DNA from: Spirochaetaceae bacterium
Lineage (GTDB): Bacteria; Spirochaetota; Spirochaetia; DSM-27196; Salinispiraceae
Length of the DNA: 7,279 nt
NCBI GenBank assembly: GCA_007129335.1
Contig: SKVS01000206.1
Coordinates: 1-7,279 of the forward strand
Direction of reading: 5' to 3'
How positions within the stretch are numbered: the stretch's first letter is position 1; the number at the start of each line of letters is the position of its first letter. Below the pieces are notes generated by a model. It was not told the origin of the DNA, made no database searches, and worked only from the letters and a program-made list of their open reading frames with translations. The position numbers were made by a program, and so were the translations under genes. Of the stretch, positions 5,365 through 7,279 are shown one piece after another.

Positions 5365-5631
5365 TAACCAGGCAATGGGATTCCTTTTCAAGTGTATCTA
5401 AGCTTGTGGTAGATGGTACCTAGTGGTGCGAATTTTGGCCCTGCCTATTTTTTGGCTTTTTTTGTCATAAAAAAACTACTAAAATACCTGATTTGCCTGC
5501 AAATATTTACTATTGAAACCTTGATAGAGCTAGTTTTTCCAAAGTGGGCCAAAATTCGCACCACTAGTATTTCATCCAAGCTAAGCGCGTACTTTTGGCA
5601 GGTTCAATTGCCATATTCGGTTGCCTGGTTA
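5365..5631. repeat. Outer imperfect inverted repeat enclosing the MITE-like element
   Basis: TAACCAGGCAA (5365-5375) is the perfect reverse complement of TTGCCTGGTTA (5621-5631). Between these and the 22-bp arms, both flanks also carry AGCTTG and then ATG in matching inverted order (left around 5398-5415, right around 5572-5584), with small length differences. The right 11-mer includes the vapC stop codon. The pattern suggests a larger, decayed inverted duplication, but the flank matches are short. Confidence 0.4.
5420..5567. mobile_element. Candidate 148-bp MITE with perfect 22-bp inverted ends at CTAG
   Basis: Positions 5420-5441 and 5546-5567 are perfect reverse complements over 22 bp. 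Each outer end reads CTAG, and inside it the arm is GTGGTGCGAATTTTGGCCC. If the TA inside each CTAG is the target duplication, the element proper is 5423-5564 with 19-bp terminal repeats. IS630/Tc1-mariner-type elements duplicate a TA, and IS630 itself favours CTAG, so this fits a non-autonomous derivative. The 104-nt interior is AT-rich, has no credible gene, and holds two small palindromes (T7-GTCAT-A7 at 5457-5475 and ATTTGC-CT-GCAAAT at 5491-5504). Mobility is inference; a large RNA stem-loop or a protein-binding site is the alternative. Confidence 0.6.
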
Positions 5632-5991
5632 ACAAGCCCATCCAATACCCATTTCATGGGCAATGTCGTTCATTTTTTTGTCGGCACTCCATAATCTGGC
5701 CGGCCAGGATATACATGCTGCTAATAATTGAGCATCTACCCATCCAATACCCCGGGAGAAAAGCCGGTTTTTTTCGATGAAATCAAAAACCAAGTGTTCC
5801 TGTAAAGGTTGTACTCTTGGAAGGATTCCAAGCATGGGCAGAAAATCTGACCTGTCTTTTAGAGATCCCAAAGAGAGTTCGCCAATTATCCAGGGATGAC
5901 AGAGAACCAGGTCATCCTGGAGGAGAGTTACTAGGGCGGGTTGGGTCTTGCGTAAGTGGTTCACCCAAACAGAGGTATCAACGAGGATCAT
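5629..5991 (-). CDS. vapC: VapC-type PIN-domain ribonuclease toxin
   Basis: A 120-residue PIN-domain protein, the toxin of a type II toxin-antitoxin pair; characterised VapC proteins are Mg2+-dependent RNases cutting specific structured RNAs such as tRNA or the sarcin-ricin loop. The acidic active-site set is complete: D5 in MILVDTSVWVNHLR, E38 in IIGELSLG, D86 in GWVDAQLLAA and D104 in LWSADKKM. The protein begins at once on the first PIN strand, favouring the ATG at 5989-5991. A TTG at 6001-6003 would add four residues. Translation overlaps the end of vapB by 14 nt and no strong Shine-Dalgarno is present, so it is probably coupled to vapB. Length and order (antitoxin first) are typical. The toxin looks intact; its RNA target cannot be predicted. 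Confidence 0.92.
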   Translation of the reverse strand: MILVDTSVWVNHLRKTQPALVTLLQDDLVLCHPWIIGELSLGSLKDRSDFLPMLGILPRVQPLQEHLVFDFIEKNRLFSRGIGWVDAQLLAACISWPARLWSADKKMNDIAHEMGIGWAC

Positions 5992-6199
5992 GATCTTCAG
6001 CAACCATTTCAGCGCTCCGATAGCGAGCTGAAACTGAGGCCTGGGGATCTGTTCCTCCGAAAGCTATCAGGCGTTTTCTTGCTTCCCGGGCTATAAGGGC
6101 CTGAAGTCCTTCACGGACCAAGTCACTGATTCGGGTAATACCCGACAGGTTTCTTGCCTGTTCGACCACCTCATTTGAGAGTTCTATGGTTGTTCTCAT
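5978..6199 (-). CDS. vapB: VapB-type ribbon-helix-helix antitoxin
   Basis: A 73-residue antitoxin. The N-terminus MRTTIELSNEVVEQARNLSG then ITRISDLVREGLQALIAREA is the DNA-binding ribbon-helix-helix pattern of the VapB antitoxin family (DUF2191-like): a basic beta strand followed by two helices. The charged C-terminal half (about 42-73) is the part expected to wrap around and block the toxin. The ATG at 6197-6199 is chosen because it gives the canonical MRTTIEL start. An upstream in-frame start (GTG at 6254-6256) would translate through the palindrome and promoter and add 19 unrelated residues. No Shine-Dalgarno precedes the chosen ATG, which sits one base from a perfect palindrome, and the promoter position predicts a leaderless mRNA. 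VapB, alone and with VapC, would be expected to repress this promoter. Confidence 0.9.
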   Translation of the reverse strand: MRTTIELSNEVVEQARNLSGITRISDLVREGLQALIAREARKRLIAFGGTDPQASVSARYRSAEMVAEDHDPR

Positions 6200-6200
6200 G

Positions 6201-6225
6201 CATATAAATATACCATATTTATATG
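6201..6225. promoter_or_regulatory. Palindromic operator overlapping the vapBC promoter
   Basis: CATATAAATAT (6201-6211) and ATATTTATATG (6215-6225) are perfect 11-bp inverted arms around ACC. The palindrome covers the -10 and most of the spacer and ends one base before the vapB ATG. Toxin-antitoxin promoters are typically autoregulated by the RHH antitoxin binding such a site. That VapB binds here is inference from position and symmetry. Confidence 0.65.
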
Positions 6226-6235
6226 TCCAAGTAAA
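6207..6235 (-). promoter_or_regulatory. vapBC promoter (predicted leaderless transcript)
   Basis: On the minus strand TTTACT (6230-6235) and TATATT (6207-6212) are 17 nt apart, matching 4/6 and 5/6 consensus positions. A usual 7-nt discriminator puts the first transcribed base on, or within a base or two of, the A of the vapB ATG at 6199, which would explain the missing Shine-Dalgarno. Confidence 0.65.
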
Positions 6236-6273
6236 GCATTGAATGTAAGTAGTCACCTACATCATTCACTATT

Positions 6274-7107
6274 TCAAGTTCTTGGGTGAATAAGTGTTTC
6301 AGGCTTGAACTCCGGCACCGGTCCCTGGAATGGAATGCCCCGTTTCGGGTTATGGGCTTTTCCCATGCAGAGTACAGCCTGTACCGGACAAAAATTGTAG
6401 CACCGAATGCAAAGAACACAGGTTCCCCGGGTCTCTATAGTCGTTGGGGTTGATTCTGTGTTCATAAAAAGATTCCCCGATGGACAAATTGCCACGCACC
6501 TTCCGCACAGGGTACAGGTAGAGGTGTGAATACGAATTTCATTGCGCCATTGGGGAAAATACTTACGAAACGGTTTTCGTTGGATCATTCCCAGAGCTTC
6601 AGAAAAAGTGCTTGCCCCTTGGGTAAATGGTTGATTTTCTGCAATAGCCCGAGCGAACCGGTGAATTTTCTTTCCCGTTTTATTGAGCATCTTCCTGTGG
6701 CGAGAGTAATCAGCAGTGTAAGAGAAAGGGGACTGGGGTACACTAATATTATTGGGCATGATGAAATGGGCCGACCATTGAATTGACCAGCCCTTGGCAG
6801 CCAGTTCTTTTTTGGGAACCTGGGCCCCATCTCCGGAAAACATGTACTGGGTACAGAAGGTAAATAAGCTCCTGTTTCCCGAATGATCGGGGAGATGTTT
6901 GCCGATAAAATCCATCATCGGCAGGGGGAGGTCAGACCCGTAAACCGGCCATCCAAGGCCCAGAATATCGAAATCCCAGGAGGGAACAGGCTGTTCAATG
7001 GAATGGATTTTGCTGGTGATTCCCAGGGCAGACAGTTCCCGGGATAGCTCCCTGGCGCACCACCAGGTATTCCCGGTTCCGGAAAAAAACAGAATCAGGG
7101 CATTCAC
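6274..7107 (-). CDS. EFR1-type flavodoxin / 2x[4Fe-4S] ferredoxin protein
   Basis: A 277-residue cytoplasmic iron-sulfur flavoprotein of the EFR1 ferredoxin family. The N-terminal flavodoxin-like half opens with the strand and phosphate-binding loop for FMN (LILFFSGTGNTWW, residues 4-16), followed by GLGWPVYGSDLPLPMMDFI (about 50-68). The C-terminal part carries two complete [4Fe-4S] motifs: C198-x2-C201-x2-C204-x3-C208-P and C230-x2-C233-x2-C236-x3-C240-P. The fusion suggests electron transfer between the iron-sulfur clusters and a flavin, but partners and substrate are unknown for most members. The GTG start at 7105-7107 is supported by GGAGG (7114-7118) 6 nt before it. It lies 74 nt upstream of vapB on the same strand and has its own promoter. 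It appears intact. Confidence 0.92.
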   Translation of the reverse strand: MNALILFFSGTGNTWWCARELSRELSALGITSKIHSIEQPVPSWDFDILGLGWPVYGSDLPLPMMDFIGKHLPDHSGNRSLFTFCTQYMFSGDGAQVPKKELAAKGWSIQWSAHFIMPNNISVPQSPFSYTADYSRHRKMLNKTGKKIHRFARAIAENQPFTQGASTFSEALGMIQRKPFRKYFPQWRNEIRIHTSTCTLCGRCVAICPSGNLFMNTESTPTTIETRGTCVLCIRCYNFCPVQAVLCMGKAHNPKRGIPFQGPVPEFKPETLIHPRT

Positions 7108-7133
7108 CTCGCACCTCCAGTGACCAGGATAAA

Positions 7134-7153
7134 GGGAACCATAATGGTATCCC
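7134..7153. repeat. Imperfect dyad at the EFR1-type gene transcription start
   Basis: GGGAACCA (7134-7141) pairs with TGGTATCCC (7145-7153) apart from one bulged A, with a TAA centre. It lies just downstream of the predicted start site, so it could be a repressor site or a 5' end hairpin in the leader. Confidence 0.4.
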
Positions 7154-7162
7154 TTGTATTCA

Positions 7163-7192
7163 AGTATAGGGTTTCAGGTGCAAAAATGTCAG
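7163..7192 (-). promoter_or_regulatory. Sigma70 promoter for the EFR1-type gene
   Basis: On the minus strand CTGACA (7187-7192) and TATACT (7163-7168) are separated by 18 nt, each 5/6 to consensus. Transcription would start near 7156, giving a leader of about 49 nt with a good Shine-Dalgarno at 7114-7118. Confidence 0.6.
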
Positions 7193-7198
7193 GAAGTG

Positions 7199-7230
7199 GA
7201 GGCAATTTCATAAGTCTTTGAAATTGCCTC
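7199..7230 (-). terminator. 12-bp hairpin, possible terminator of the gene entering from the right
   Basis: GAGGCAATTTCA (7199-7210) and TGAAATTGCCTC (7219-7230) pair perfectly around an 8-nt loop. It lies 14 nt past a minus-strand stop codon (7245-7247) and 6 nt before the -35 of the EFR1-type gene. No U-run follows directly (TTTTT comes about 12 nt later), so it may be a weak terminator or 3' end-protecting structure. Confidence 0.5.
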
Positions 7231-7244
7231 ATTGCTGTGCTGGT

Positions 7245-7277
7245 TTATCCCAGAATCCGCTTGCCCAGGGCCGAAAG
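7245..7277 (-). CDS. Possible C-terminal end of a minus-strand gene (unidentified)
   Basis: One minus-strand frame entering from the right edge reads LSALGKRILG and then TAA (7245-7247). The mixed hydrophobic/basic residues and the strong hairpin just after the stop look like a real gene end. Ten residues are too few to name a product, and the other two frames also stay open for at least 16 codons, so this is a guess. Confidence 0.3.
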   Translation of the reverse strand, partial: LSALGKRILG

Positions 7278-7279
7278 GA

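Larger units (their letters stand above)
5327..5628. other. Gene-free interval of about 300 bp
   Basis: No reading frame here has a plausible Shine-Dalgarno or recognisable protein. The interval holds the weak hairpin at 5340-5356, the 22-bp inverted repeats at 5420-5441 and 5546-5567, and the flanking 11-bp inverted pair. It also lies between convergent genes (the 66-residue gene on + and vapC on -), so no promoter is needed here and none was seen. Confidence 0.7.

Noticed and set aside
5596..5613. Small inverted repeat TGGCA / TGCCA downstream of vapC, considered as its terminator
   Set aside because: Only 5-6 bp, and on the vapC strand it is followed by A residues, not U.
6200..6256. Extended vapB start at the GTG at 6254-6256
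   Set aside because: It would translate the promoter and palindrome and add 19 residues ahead of the canonical MRTTIEL start.
6526..6786. Plus-strand open frame of 86 codons inside the flavodoxin-ferredoxin gene
   Set aside because: It is antisense to a gene with complete cofactor motifs and has no supporting features of its own.
1..7279. CRISPR array, tRNA or rRNA genes
   Set aside because: No regularly spaced direct repeats and no cloverleaf or rRNA-like segments were seen on reading either strand.

Overview
The window looks like chromosome from a diderm, probably a spirochaete of the Treponema/Spirochaeta group. This rests on the style of the solute-binding protein (a non-lipidated export signal ending in A-GGGQQ followed by a Pro/Ala linker), the intermediate base composition and the gene mix. 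The assignment is inference; no rRNA or other marker gene is present.

Left half (about 1-5015, + strand): a carbohydrate-uptake locus. It opens with the last 28 codons of a sensor histidine kinase, joined through an ATGA overlap to a YesN-type response regulator (REC domain plus C-terminal AraC helix-turn-helix). Next come a periplasmic sugar-binding protein and two CUT1-type membrane permeases (MalF/UgpA-like and MalG/UgpE-like). No ATPase or glycoside hydrolase is present, so the importer probably borrows a shared ATPase. The regulator presumably senses substrate through the kinase and controls the transporter. A 206-nt intercistronic region with three hairpins in a row separates the binding protein from the permeases, a layout that suits making much more binding protein than permease.

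Middle (about 5016-5630): a separately promoted 66-residue protein that reads as a free-standing MshEN-like domain (two 24-residue motifs, the family that binds cyclic di-GMP in type II secretion/pilus ATPases). It is followed by a gene-free stretch holding a 148-bp element with perfect 22-bp inverted ends at CTAG, resembling a small non-autonomous IS630/mariner-type MITE. This element lies inside a larger, imperfect inverted symmetry whose right edge is the vapC stop codon.

Right half (about 5629-7279, - strand): a VapBC toxin-antitoxin pair. A near-consensus promoter overlaps an 11-bp palindrome directly before vapB, and the predicted mRNA is leaderless. Upstream on the same strand lies an EFR1-type flavodoxin/2x[4Fe-4S] ferredoxin gene with its own promoter and Shine-Dalgarno. 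At the edge there is possibly the last few codons of another minus-strand gene, followed by a 12-bp hairpin.
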